DNA of 29,759 nt from assembly GCA_002280485.1 (NCBI GenBank), contig NCED01000017.1:1-29759 (forward strand), in the 5' to 3' direction. Below, one piece after another: positions 14,452 through 22,252 of this stretch (positions within the stretch are counted from its first letter, which is position 1; each line of letters starts with the position of its first letter). The translations under genes and the position numbers were made by a program. Origin of the DNA: Caulobacterales bacterium 32-69-10. GTDB taxonomy: Bacteria; Pseudomonadota; Alphaproteobacteria; Caulobacterales; Caulobacteraceae. The notes below the pieces were generated by a model that was not told where the DNA came from, did no database searches, and worked only from the letters and a program-made list of their open reading frames with translations.

Positions 14452-16619
14452 TGCCCCAGCTTCTCCTTGAAATCTTCTCGGAAGAGATTCCCGCCCGCAT
14501 GCAGGGGCAGGCCGCCCGCGACCTGGAGCGCATGGCTCGCGAGCGCCTGACCGAGGCCGCCCTCGGCTTCGATTCCTTGTGCGCCTACGCCGGTCCACGC
14601 CGCCTGACCCTGGTGGTCGACGGCCTGCCGGTCGCACAGGAAGACCGGGTCGAGGAACGCAAGGGCCCGAGGGCGAACGCGCCTGAACAGGCCCTGGCCG
14701 GATTCCTCCGCTCCACCGGCCTGACCCGCGAGCAGTTGATCGAGCGCGACGGGGTGCTGTTCGCCGAGATCGCCCGCAAGGGCCGCCCGACCCCCGAGAT
14801 CGTCGCCGAGATGGTCGAGGCCATCGTGCGCGGCTTTCCGTGGCCCAAGTCGATGCGCTGGGCCTCCGGGACCCTGCGCTGGGTCCGCCCGCTGAAGCGT
14901 ATCCTGTGCGTGTTCGACGGCCAGGTCGTGCCCATCGCCTTCGAGGGCCTCGAGGCCGGCGCCCTGACCGAGGGCCACCGCTTCATGGGGACCGACCACG
15001 CCCCGATCGAGGCTCACAGCTTCGACGCCTACAAGCAGGGTCTCGCCGGCCACTTCGTCGTGCTTGACGTCGCCGAGCGCAAGCAACGCATCATCGATGG
15101 CGCCCGGGCCGCCTGCGCCGCCAAGGGGCTGGACCTGGTCGAGGACGAGGGCCTCCTGGAAGAGGTGGCCGGCCTGTCCGAATGGCCGACCCCGATCCTC
15201 GGCGACATGGACCCGGCCTTCCTCGACCTGCCGCCGGAAGTGATCCGCACCTCCATGCGCACCCACCAGAAGTATTTCGCGGTCCGCGATCCTGCGACTG
15301 GCCGTCTCGCGCCGCATTTCCTGGTCGTGGCCAACATCGAGGCCGCCGATGGCGGCGCCCTCATCGCGGCCGGCAACGCCAAGGTGCTCTCGGCCCGCCT
15401 CTCCGACGCCCGCTTCTTCTGGGACGAGGATCGGAAAATCCCGCTGGAAGACCGGCTGGAGAAGCTCAGCGGCGTTACCTTCCACGCCAAGCTCGGCACC
15501 ATGGCCGAGCGCGTCGAGCGCATCGTCGCCCTGGCCCGAGAGATCGCCCCCCTGGTCGGCGCCGACCCGCACCTGGCCGCCACGGCCGCGCGTCTGGCCA
15601 AGGCCGACCTCGCCACCGGCATGGTCGGCGAGTTCCCCGAGTTGCAGGGGATCATGGGCGGTTATTACGCCCGCCAGGAACCCTTCGCGGGGGTCAAGGC
15701 CGGCGAGCTGCTTTCGGCCGAACCGGATGGGACCGAGGACCCGCTCTCAGGGACGGGAACCCTCGGCCGCACCGAGGGCGAGGGGCGCTGGTTCCACGGC
15801 CTGACGCACGACCAGATCGACGCCGTCGCCGACGCGGTCCGCGACCACTACAAGCCGCTGGGCCCCGGCGACACCGTACCCATGGGCCCGGTCAGCGTGG
15901 CCGTGTCCCTGGCCGACAAGCTCGACACCCTGGTCGGCTTCTTCGCCGTCGATGAGAAGCCGACAGGGTCGAAGGACCCCTACGCCCTGCGCCGCGCCGC
16001 CCTTGGCGTCATCCGCACCACCCTCGAGAACCAGGTGCGCTTCGGCCTGACCGCCGAACTGGTCAAGCATGCCCTCGTCACGGGCGATTTGCCGAGCGGC
16101 CTGCTGGAATTCTTCGCCGACCGCCTCAAGGTCACCCTGCGCGACCAGGGCAAGCGCCACGACCTCGTCGACGCGGTGTTCGCCCTCGGCGACGACGACC
16201 TGGTGCGCATCGTGGCGCGGGTGGAGGCGCTGGACGCCTTCCTCGCCACCGAGGACGGAGCCAATCTGCTGGCCGGGTTCAAGCGGGCCGCCAACATCCT
16301 GCGCGCCGAAGCCAAGAAGAACCCGGATGAGCGCTACGAGGGCATGTTCGACCTCGCCAAGGCCTCTGTTCCGGAGGAGTCCGCCCTGGCCATCGCGGTG
16401 AGCAAAGCCCGCGACGCCCTTGCCGACCAGGTCGAGGCGGAGAATTTCGCCGGCGCCATGACCACCCTGGCGGCGCTGCGGGCGCCCGTCGACGCCTTCT
16501 TCGACAAGGTGCTGGTCAACGACCCCGATCCGGCGGTGAGGTTGAATCGTTTACGGTTGCTCTCGCAGATGCGAGATGCAGCGGGCCGGGTGGCGGACTT
16601 CTCGCTCGTCACCGGCTAG
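14451..16619 (+). CDS. glyS: Glycyl-tRNA synthetase beta subunit
   Basis: The 722-residue protein starts 'MPQLLLEIFSEEIPARMQGQAARDLERM', the standard GlyS N-terminus. It contains 'LRSTGLTREQLIERDGVLFAE', 'FPWPKSMRWASGTLRWVRPLKRILCVFDG', 'RTHQKYFAVRD', 'ARLSDARFFWDEDRK' and 'PTGSKDPYALRRAALGVIR'. A C-terminal DALR-type anticodon-binding region includes 'RVEALDAFLATEDGANLLAGFKRAANIL'. It binds tRNA-Gly and completes the alpha2-beta2 enzyme. The length is at the upper end of the family. It starts at TGATG, overlapping the DUF559 stop, and ppdK follows 45 bp after its stop. Confidence 0.98.
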   Translation: MPQLLLEIFSEEIPARMQGQAARDLERMARERLTEAALGFDSLCAYAGPRRLTLVVDGLPVAQEDRVEERKGPRANAPEQALAGFLRSTGLTREQLIERDGVLFAEIARKGRPTPEIVAEMVEAIVRGFPWPKSMRWASGTLRWVRPLKRILCVFDGQVVPIAFEGLEAGALTEGHRFMGTDHAPIEAHSFDAYKQGLAGHFVVLDVAERKQRIIDGARAACAAKGLDLVEDEGLLEEVAGLSEWPTPILGDMDPAFLDLPPEVIRTSMRTHQKYFAVRDPATGRLAPHFLVVANIEAADGGALIAAGNAKVLSARLSDARFFWDEDRKIPLEDRLEKLSGVTFHAKLGTMAERVERIVALAREIAPLVGADPHLAATAARLAKADLATGMVGEFPELQGIMGGYYARQEPFAGVKAGELLSAEPDGTEDPLSGTGTLGRTEGEGRWFHGLTHDQIDAVADAVRDHYKPLGPGDTVPMGPVSVAVSLADKLDTLVGFFAVDEKPTGSKDPYALRRAALGVIRTTLENQVRFGLTAELVKHALVTGDLPSGLLEFFADRLKVTLRDQGKRHDLVDAVFALGDDDLVRIVARVEALDAFLATEDGANLLAGFKRAANILRAEAKKNPDERYEGMFDLAKASVPEESALAIAVSKARDALADQVEAENFAGAMTTLAALRAPVDAFFDKVLVNDPDPAVRLNRLRLLSQMRDAAGRVADFSLVTG

Positions 16620-16664
16620 TTGGCGGCGGAGCTTTCGGGCCCGCGAGCAGTACGGAGCTACTTC

Positions 16665-19343
16665 ATGGCCGATCAGGGCGTGCGTTGGGTCTATTCGTTC
16701 GGCGGGGACGGCGCCGACGGCGACGCGTCGATGAAGAACCTGCTCGGCGGCAAGGGCGCGAACCTGGCCGAGATGAGCGCCCTGGGCCTGCCGGTCCCGC
16801 CCGGCTTCACCATCACCACCGAGGCCTGCGTCCACTATTACGCCAACGGCCAGACCTATCCGGCCGACCTGACGCCCCAGCTCGAGGCGGGCCTGGCCCA
16901 GGTCGAGCACCTGACCGGCAAGACCTTCGGCGACCCCGCCAACCCCCTGCTCGTCTCGGTGCGCTCGGGCGCCCGGGCCTCCATGCCCGGCATGATGGAC
17001 ACGGTGCTGAACCTCGGCCTCAACGACGAGACGGTCGAGGGCCTGGCCAAGCTGTCCGGCGACCGGCGCTTCGCCTTCGACAGCTATCGCCGCTTCATCC
17101 AAATGTATTCGAACGTCGTGCTCGGCCTGGAGCACAACCTGTTCGAAGAGATCCTCGACGAGCACAAGGAGCGCCTGGAGGCCTCCGTCGACACGGCCCT
17201 GACCGCCGGCGACTGGGAGGCCGTGGTCGCCGACTACAAGGACGCGGTCGCCCGCGAGCTTGGCGAGCCCTTTCCGCAGGACGCCAAGCAGCAGCTGTGG
17301 GGCGCGGTCTCGGCCGTCTTCGCCAGTTGGATGAACGACCGGGCCAAGTTCTACCGCCGCATGCACGACATCCCCGAGAGCTGGGGCACCGCCGTCAACA
17401 TCCAGTCGATGGTGTTCGGCAACATGGGCGAGACCTCGGCCACCGGCGTCGCCTTCACCCGCAACCCGTCCACCGGCGAGGCCCGCCTCTACGGCGAGTT
17501 CCTGATCAACGCCCAGGGCGAGGACGTGGTCGCCGGCATCCGCACGCCCCAGGCCCTGACCAAAGCCGCCCGCGAGGAGATGGATGAGGCCGCCCCCTCG
17601 ATGGAGGAGGCCATGCCCACGGTCTTCGCCGAGTTCAAGGCGGTGGTCGAGCGGCTGGAGCGTCACTACCGCGACATGCAGGACATCGAGTTCACGGTCG
17701 AGCGCGGCAAGCTCTACATGCTGCAGACCCGCTCAGGTAAGCGCACCGCCAAGGCCGCGCTGAAGATCGCCTGCGACCTCGTCGGCGAAGGCGTGATCAA
17801 CGAGCACGAGGCCATCGCCCGCGTCGAGCCGATGAGCCTCGACCAGCTGCTGCATCCGACCATCGACCCCAAGGCGACCCGCGACGTCATCGCCTCCGGC
17901 CTGCCGGCCTCGCCCGGCGCGGCCACCGGCAAGATCGTGTTCGAGGCCGACGAGGCCGAGCGCCTCGCCTCGTCCGGCGAGAGCGTCATTCTCGTCCGCG
18001 AGGAGACCAGCCCTGAGGACATCCACGGCATGCACGCCGCCCGCGGCGTCGTCACCTGCCGCGGCGGCATGACCAGCCACGCCGCCGTCGTCGCCCGCGG
18101 CATGGGCCGCCCCTGCGTCTCCGGCGCCGGAGAGATCCACATTGACGAGGCCAAGGGCGAGTTCCGCGTGCGCGGCCGCACCTTTAAGGCCGGCGAGGTC
18201 ATCACCATCGACGGCTCCAAGGGCGACGTCCTGGCCGGCGCCCTGGACATGGTCGAGCCCGAACTGTCGGGCGACTTCGCCCAGCTGATGACCTGGGCCG
18301 ACGGGGTCCGCCGGCTGAAGGTGCGCACCAACGCCGAGACTCCGCTCGACGCCAGGGCCGCCCGCGGCTTCGGCGCCGAGGGCATCGGGCTTTGCCGCAC
18401 CGAGCATATGTTCTTCGAGGAAAGCCGCATCGCCGCCGTGCGCGAGATGATCCTGGCCGACGACGAAAAGGGCCGCAGAGCCGCCCTGGCCAAGATCCTG
18501 CCGTTCCAGCGTTCCGACTTCACCGAGCTGTTCACCATCATGGCCGGCTTGCCGGTCACCATCCGCCTGCTCGACCCGCCCCTGCATGAGTTCCTGCCCC
18601 ATACCGAGGAGGACCTCGTCGCCCTGGCCAATTCCGCCGGCCTCGACATCGTCAAGCTGAAGCGGCGTTGGGGCGAGCTGCAGGAGACCAACCCCATGCT
18701 CGGCTGGCGCGGCTGCCGCCTGGGCGTCGCCTTCCCCGAGATCTACGAGATGCAGGTCCGCGCCATCTTCGAGGCCGCCTGCGAGATCTCCCGCACCGCC
18801 CCGGCGCCGGAGCCGGAGGTGATGCACCCCCTCGTGGCCAAGAAGGAGGAGATGAAGATCCTCCGCGAGCTGACCGACCGCATCGCCGAGGCGGTGATGG
18901 CCGAGCAGGGCGTGCGCATCGCCTACAAGGTCGGCACCATGATCGAGCTGCCCCGGGCGGCCATCCGCGCCGACGAGCTGGCCGAATACGCCGAGTTCTT
19001 CTCCTTCGGCACCAACGACCTGACCCAGACCACCTTCGGCATCAGCCGCGACGACTCGGGGCGGTTCCTCGACGCCTACATCAAGAAGGGCGTCTTCGAG
19101 AAAGACCCCTTCGTGACCCTGGACCAGGAGGGCGTCGGCGACCTGATCCGCATCGCCACCGAGCGCGGCCGCAAGACCCGTCCCGACGTCAAGCTCGGCA
19201 TCTGCGGCGAGCACGGCGGCGACCCGGCCAGCATCGCCTTCTGCGAAGAGGTGGGCCTGGACTACGTGTCCTGTTCCCCGTACCGCGTGCCCATCGCCCG
19301 GTTGGCGGCGGCCCAGGCGGCGCTTGCGAACAAGGGAAAGTAA
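16665..19343 (+). CDS. ppdK: Pyruvate, phosphate dikinase
   Basis: The 892-residue enzyme interconverts pyruvate, ATP and phosphate with PEP, AMP and pyrophosphate. The N-terminal ATP-grasp region has 'MKNLLGGKGANLAEMSALGLPVPPGFTITTEAC' and 'SVRSGARASMPGMMDTVLNLGLN'. The swivelling domain has 'CRGGMTSHAAVVARGMGRPCVSGAG' with phospho-His472 and the regulatory Thr two residues before it. The C-terminal PEP/pyruvate TIM barrel ends with 'LGICGEHGGDP' (Cys847). The ATG at 16665 follows GGAG by about 8 nt. It lies downstream of glyS and may be cotranscribed. A Thr in T-S-H is the target of PDRP-type regulators elsewhere; none is visible in this window. Confidence 0.98.
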   Translation: MADQGVRWVYSFGGDGADGDASMKNLLGGKGANLAEMSALGLPVPPGFTITTEACVHYYANGQTYPADLTPQLEAGLAQVEHLTGKTFGDPANPLLVSVRSGARASMPGMMDTVLNLGLNDETVEGLAKLSGDRRFAFDSYRRFIQMYSNVVLGLEHNLFEEILDEHKERLEASVDTALTAGDWEAVVADYKDAVARELGEPFPQDAKQQLWGAVSAVFASWMNDRAKFYRRMHDIPESWGTAVNIQSMVFGNMGETSATGVAFTRNPSTGEARLYGEFLINAQGEDVVAGIRTPQALTKAAREEMDEAAPSMEEAMPTVFAEFKAVVERLERHYRDMQDIEFTVERGKLYMLQTRSGKRTAKAALKIACDLVGEGVINEHEAIARVEPMSLDQLLHPTIDPKATRDVIASGLPASPGAATGKIVFEADEAERLASSGESVILVREETSPEDIHGMHAARGVVTCRGGMTSHAAVVARGMGRPCVSGAGEIHIDEAKGEFRVRGRTFKAGEVITIDGSKGDVLAGALDMVEPELSGDFAQLMTWADGVRRLKVRTNAETPLDARAARGFGAEGIGLCRTEHMFFEESRIAAVREMILADDEKGRRAALAKILPFQRSDFTELFTIMAGLPVTIRLLDPPLHEFLPHTEEDLVALANSAGLDIVKLKRRWGELQETNPMLGWRGCRLGVAFPEIYEMQVRAIFEAACEISRTAPAPEPEVMHPLVAKKEEMKILRELTDRIAEAVMAEQGVRIAYKVGTMIELPRAAIRADELAEYAEFFSFGTNDLTQTTFGISRDDSGRFLDAYIKKGVFEKDPFVTLDQEGVGDLIRIATERGRKTRPDVKLGICGEHGGDPASIAFCEEVGLDYVSCSPYRVPIARLAAAQAALANKGK

Positions 19344-19348
19344 CGCCG

Positions 19349-19430
19349 GTCATCCCCGCGGAAGCGGGGACCCAGTCCTTTGCTGTAGTGCTGCGGCTAA
19401 AACCTGGGTCCCCGCCTCAGCGGGGATGAG
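19349..19430. repeat. Inverted pair of GC-rich intergenic repeats
   Basis: Two about 30-nt copies face each other between ppdK and the CMD gene. The left runs GTCATCCCCGC...GCGGGGACCCAG and the right is its near-perfect reverse complement. Each copy is itself a short hairpin (CCCCGC with GCGGGG), and the pair can form a long stem of about 30 bp. Its translation, 'VIPAEAGTQ', is a familiar false-peptide signature of dispersed proteobacterial palindromes. It may help end ppdK transcription, though no T-run follows. Confidence 0.8.
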
Positions 19431-19448
19431 CGGACGAGGTGTGATTCT

Positions 19449-20060
19449 ATGCATAGGCTCGTGTTCGCCGCCGCCCTCATGGTGCCCTCGATGTCTTACG
19501 CCCAGGAACGCCTGCCCCCGGTCAGGCCCGAACAGTACGACGCCGCCCAGCAGAAGGCCGCCGCCGAGTTCGAGGCGGCGCGCAAGGCGCCGGTGTTCGG
19601 CCCGTTCGCCATGCTGATCCGCAGCCCCGAGGTGATGAGCGCCGCCCGCGCCATGGGCGACGAGCTGCGCTTCAAGTCGGCGGTCGGCACGACCCTGTCG
19701 GAGATGGTGATCCTGATCGTGGCCCGCGAATGGAGCCAGGATTACGAGTGGAGCGTCCACGCCCCCATCGCCCTGAAACAGGGCGTCTCCCAAGCCGTGG
19801 TCGACGCCATCGCGGAGGGCCGCCGCCCCGCGGTGCTGACCGAGGACGAGGCCATAGCCTATGACTTCACCATCGAGCTGAACCGGACCAAGCGGGTTTC
19901 GGACGCCACCTACGCCCGGGCCCTGAAGCGCTGGGGCGAGCGGGGCGTGGTCGATCTGTCGGCGATCAGCGGCTATTACACCTTCCTCGCCATGGCCATG
20001 AACACCGCCCGCACCCCGCCCGCCGACGGCGCGCCGCGCCTGCCGCGCTGGCCGGAGTAG
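19449..20060 (+). CDS. Exported carboxymuconolactone decarboxylase (CMD) family protein
   Basis: The 203-residue protein has a signal peptide (MHRLVFAAALMVPSMSYAQ) and one CMD/AhpD-like helical domain. This includes 'LSEMVILIVAREWSQDYEWSVHAPIALKQGVSQAVVDAI' (Glu94, Glu100, His104). The redox CxxC of AhpD is absent, as in the 'YEWxxH' branch of the family, so a peroxidase role is unlikely. The rest, 'DEAIAYDFTIELNRTKRVSDATYARALKRWGERGVVDLSAISGYY', is typical. Function is unknown; it is probably periplasmic. It stops immediately beside the convergent membrane-protein gene. Confidence 0.85.
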   Translation: MHRLVFAAALMVPSMSYAQERLPPVRPEQYDAAQQKAAAEFEAARKAPVFGPFAMLIRSPEVMSAARAMGDELRFKSAVGTTLSEMVILIVAREWSQDYEWSVHAPIALKQGVSQAVVDAIAEGRRPAVLTEDEAIAYDFTIELNRTKRVSDATYARALKRWGERGVVDLSAISGYYTFLAMAMNTARTPPADGAPRLPRWPE

Positions 20061-20540
20061 TCAGCTGTAGGCGATCAGCCGCCCCAGGGCCCCGACAGTC
20101 AGCCACAGGGAGATCGAGGCGACGGCCATCACGCGTGCCGGAGCGGGGGCCTCGACCCCGTCGCGGAAGTCGCCGAACAGCCGGCGGAACGCCAGGGCGT
20201 TGACGACGCCCACCGCCAGCAGCGCCATCTTCAGCTGAAACGTCGCTGAGCGGACCATCGGCCCGGCGTCGGCCGACAGCAGCAGGAAGCCGCTGGCCAG
20301 CAGCACCAGCAGTCCTGCTATCGCGATGGGTGTGACCAGCCGCGACAGGGCCGCGATCGGGACCGCCCGCCCCAGCCCCGCGATGCGCAGGTCGAGCACG
20401 CCGATGCCGCCGACCAGCAGCACCAGGCCCGCCAGGTGTGCGACGTTGACCGCCGGGTACCAGCCTACGGAGCCGCGCATCGCCGCGCCGAGGGGCGAGC
20501 CCTCGAGCGCGGCGGCCGTCTCCGTGACGAACTCCAGCAC
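20061..20540 (-). CDS. Small integral membrane protein (DUF6644-like)
   Basis: The 159-residue protein has an N-terminal amphipathic segment and four membrane helices (about 30-50, 64-88, 96-116 and 137-157). The motif 'GWYPAVNVAHLAGLVLLVGGIGVLDLRIAGLG' resembles the DUF6644 family. It uses a GTG start 3 bp after the DUF6152 stop, which points to translational coupling. A His in the second helix could bind heme or metal, but this is speculation. Function is unknown. It is the last gene of the ketoacyl synthase-DUF6152 operon. Confidence 0.7.
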   Translation of the reverse strand: MLEFVTETAAALEGSPLGAAMRGSVGWYPAVNVAHLAGLVLLVGGIGVLDLRIAGLGRAVPIAALSRLVTPIAIAGLLVLLASGFLLLSADAGPMVRSATFQLKMALLAVGVVNALAFRRLFGDFRDGVEAPAPARVMAVASISLWLTVGALGRLIAYS

Positions 20541-20543
20541 CGG

Positions 20544-20897
20544 CTAGCGCAGCTCGGTCTTCTTGCCGCCCACGGTGATGTCGTTGGCCTTCATTTCCCA
20601 CTTGGCCATGTCGAGGTTGCGGTGGCCATTGACGGTCACCGTGTCGCCGACTTTGAGCGCTGTTTCCGGCAGGCCGCGGGCGCCCATGCGGGCGATCGGG
20701 GCCAGGGTCACGGTCCACTTCTGATTGCCCTGCATCATGTCGATCTCCCCGTGCGGATTGCGATAACGCACGGCGGCGATCTTGCCTTCCAGGGTGGTCA
20801 GCTTGGCGTTGTCCTGGCCGGACCAGCCATGGTGGGCCGCAGCAGGCAGGGGGGCGAGCAGGGCGGCGGCCAGAACGAGTTGGAGCTTCAGCTTCAT
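20544..20897 (-). CDS. DUF6152 family exported protein
   Basis: The 117-residue protein has a signal peptide (MKLKLQLVLAAALLAPLPAAA) followed by 'HHGWSGQDNAKLTTLEGKIAAVRYRNPHGEIDM', the N-terminal signature of DUF6152. A small OB-like beta domain ends 'GDTVTVNGHRN'. The His-His pair directly after the cleavage site and 'NPH' suggest metal binding, unproven. It sits 25 bp downstream of the ketoacyl synthase gene and 3 bp before the membrane-protein gene. DUF6152 next to a small four-helix membrane protein suggests a periplasm/membrane pair of unknown role. Confidence 0.8.
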   Translation of the reverse strand: MKLKLQLVLAAALLAPLPAAAHHGWSGQDNAKLTTLEGKIAAVRYRNPHGEIDMMQGNQKWTVTLAPIARMGARGLPETALKVGDTVTVNGHRNLDMAKWEMKANDITVGGKKTELR

Positions 20898-20922
20898 CGT
20901 GCAGTTCCCAGACCTTGGGTCC

Positions 20923-22056
20923 TCAGGCCGTCTCGGCGGCCCGGGCCCGTTTGCGCACGAACACCGAGCCCACCGAATAGCCCGCGCCGAAGGAGCAGAT
21001 CAGACCGACATCGCCCACCTCCAGGTCGTGCGAACGCTGGTGGAAGGCGATGATGGAGCCGGCCGACGCGGTATTGGCGAACTCGTCGAGAATGATGACG
21101 TTTTCGCGCACGTCCGGTTCCCGGCCAAGCACTTTGCGGCCGACCATCTCGTTCATGCCGATGTTGGCCTGGTGCAGCCACAGGCGCTTCAGGCGCGCCG
21201 GATCGACGCCCAGTTCGGCGGCGTGGTCGAGGATCTGGGCCGCCACCATCGGCGTGACCTCCTTGAACACCTTGCGGCCCTGCTGGACGAACAGCTTGTC
21301 GGGCGCGCCTACACCCTCCGGCGCGCAGCGGTTCAGGAAGCCGAAGTTGTTGCGGATGTTGTTGGAGAACACCGTGCGCAGGCGCGCGCCCAGGATTTCC
21401 CAGCCGCCCGTCGCCCGGTCCCCGGCCTCGACGATCACGGCGGTGGCCACATCGCCGAAGATGAAGTGGCTGTCGCGATCGCGGAAATTGAGGTGGCCGG
21501 AGGTGATCTCCGGCCCCACCACCAGCACGGCCCGCGCCGTTCCGGCCGAGACCAGATCGGCGGCGGTCTTGATGGCGAAGGTGGCTGACGAGCAGGCCAC
21601 GTTCAGGTCGAAGGCAAACCCGTCGATCCCCAGCGCCGCCTGCACCTCGATGGCCATGGCCGGATAGGCCCGCTGCATGTTGGAGGCGGCGCAGATCACC
21701 GCGTCGATCTCCCCGACCGGCTTGACCCAGCGGGCGATGGCGTCACGGGCGGCGGCGACCGCCATCTCGGCCATCACCGACAGCACGTCGTCGGGCCGTT
21801 CAGCGATGTCGGGGCGCATCCGCTCCGGGTCGAGCACGCCGTGCTTGTCGATCAGGTGGCGCGAGCGGATTCCAGACGCCTTGACGATGAACTCCGCCGA
21901 CGACGGCTGCAGCGCGGCCACCGCGCCGGTTGCGATGGCCGCGGCGTTGTCGGCGTTGAAACGCTCCACATAGGCGTTGAAGCTCGCCACCAGCTCCTCG
22001 TTGGAGACGGTGTCGGGCGGGGCGTAAAGCCCGGTGGCGGCGATGACGGGGTTCAT
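20923..22056 (-). CDS. Beta-ketoacyl-ACP synthase III-like enzyme (FabH2/PA3286 type)
   Basis: The 377-residue thiolase-fold enzyme has the FabH triad: Cys155 in 'NVACSSATF', His295 in 'WLHQAN' and Asn328 in 'FANTASA'. It is about 50 residues longer than housekeeping FabH. The extra length is in the N-terminal half, 'NEELVASFNAYVERFNADNAAAIATG', plus 'ASGIRSRHLIDKHGVLDPERMRP'. This layout resembles Pseudomonas PA3286, which condenses a medium-chain acyl-CoA from beta-oxidation with malonyl-ACP. The same role here is inferred from recall of that sequence. It heads an operon with DUF6152 and a membrane protein and is divergent from the MFS gene (196 bp between starts). Confidence 0.85.
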   Translation of the reverse strand: MNPVIAATGLYAPPDTVSNEELVASFNAYVERFNADNAAAIATGAVAALQPSSAEFIVKASGIRSRHLIDKHGVLDPERMRPDIAERPDDVLSVMAEMAVAAARDAIARWVKPVGEIDAVICAASNMQRAYPAMAIEVQAALGIDGFAFDLNVACSSATFAIKTAADLVSAGTARAVLVVGPEITSGHLNFRDRDSHFIFGDVATAVIVEAGDRATGGWEILGARLRTVFSNNIRNNFGFLNRCAPEGVGAPDKLFVQQGRKVFKEVTPMVAAQILDHAAELGVDPARLKRLWLHQANIGMNEMVGRKVLGREPDVRENVIILDEFANTASAGSIIAFHQRSHDLEVGDVGLICSFGAGYSVGSVFVRKRARAAETA

Positions 22057-22252
22057 GGGCTAGCTTTAGGCCCTTCTGGCTCAAGGTGAGAAGGAGCGCG
22101 GCGCCTAGGGATCAGCGCTTTCCTGCGAGTTTTCCTGGCGGATGGCCAGCTTGGCGGTTCTGGGCGCATACGGGCGCGCTCGCCACGGCCCGATCTGACA
22201 CTGTGGGGTGGCCGGCCGTTCCGTCGCCGAAGGGCGGCGACCCTGGATCGCA

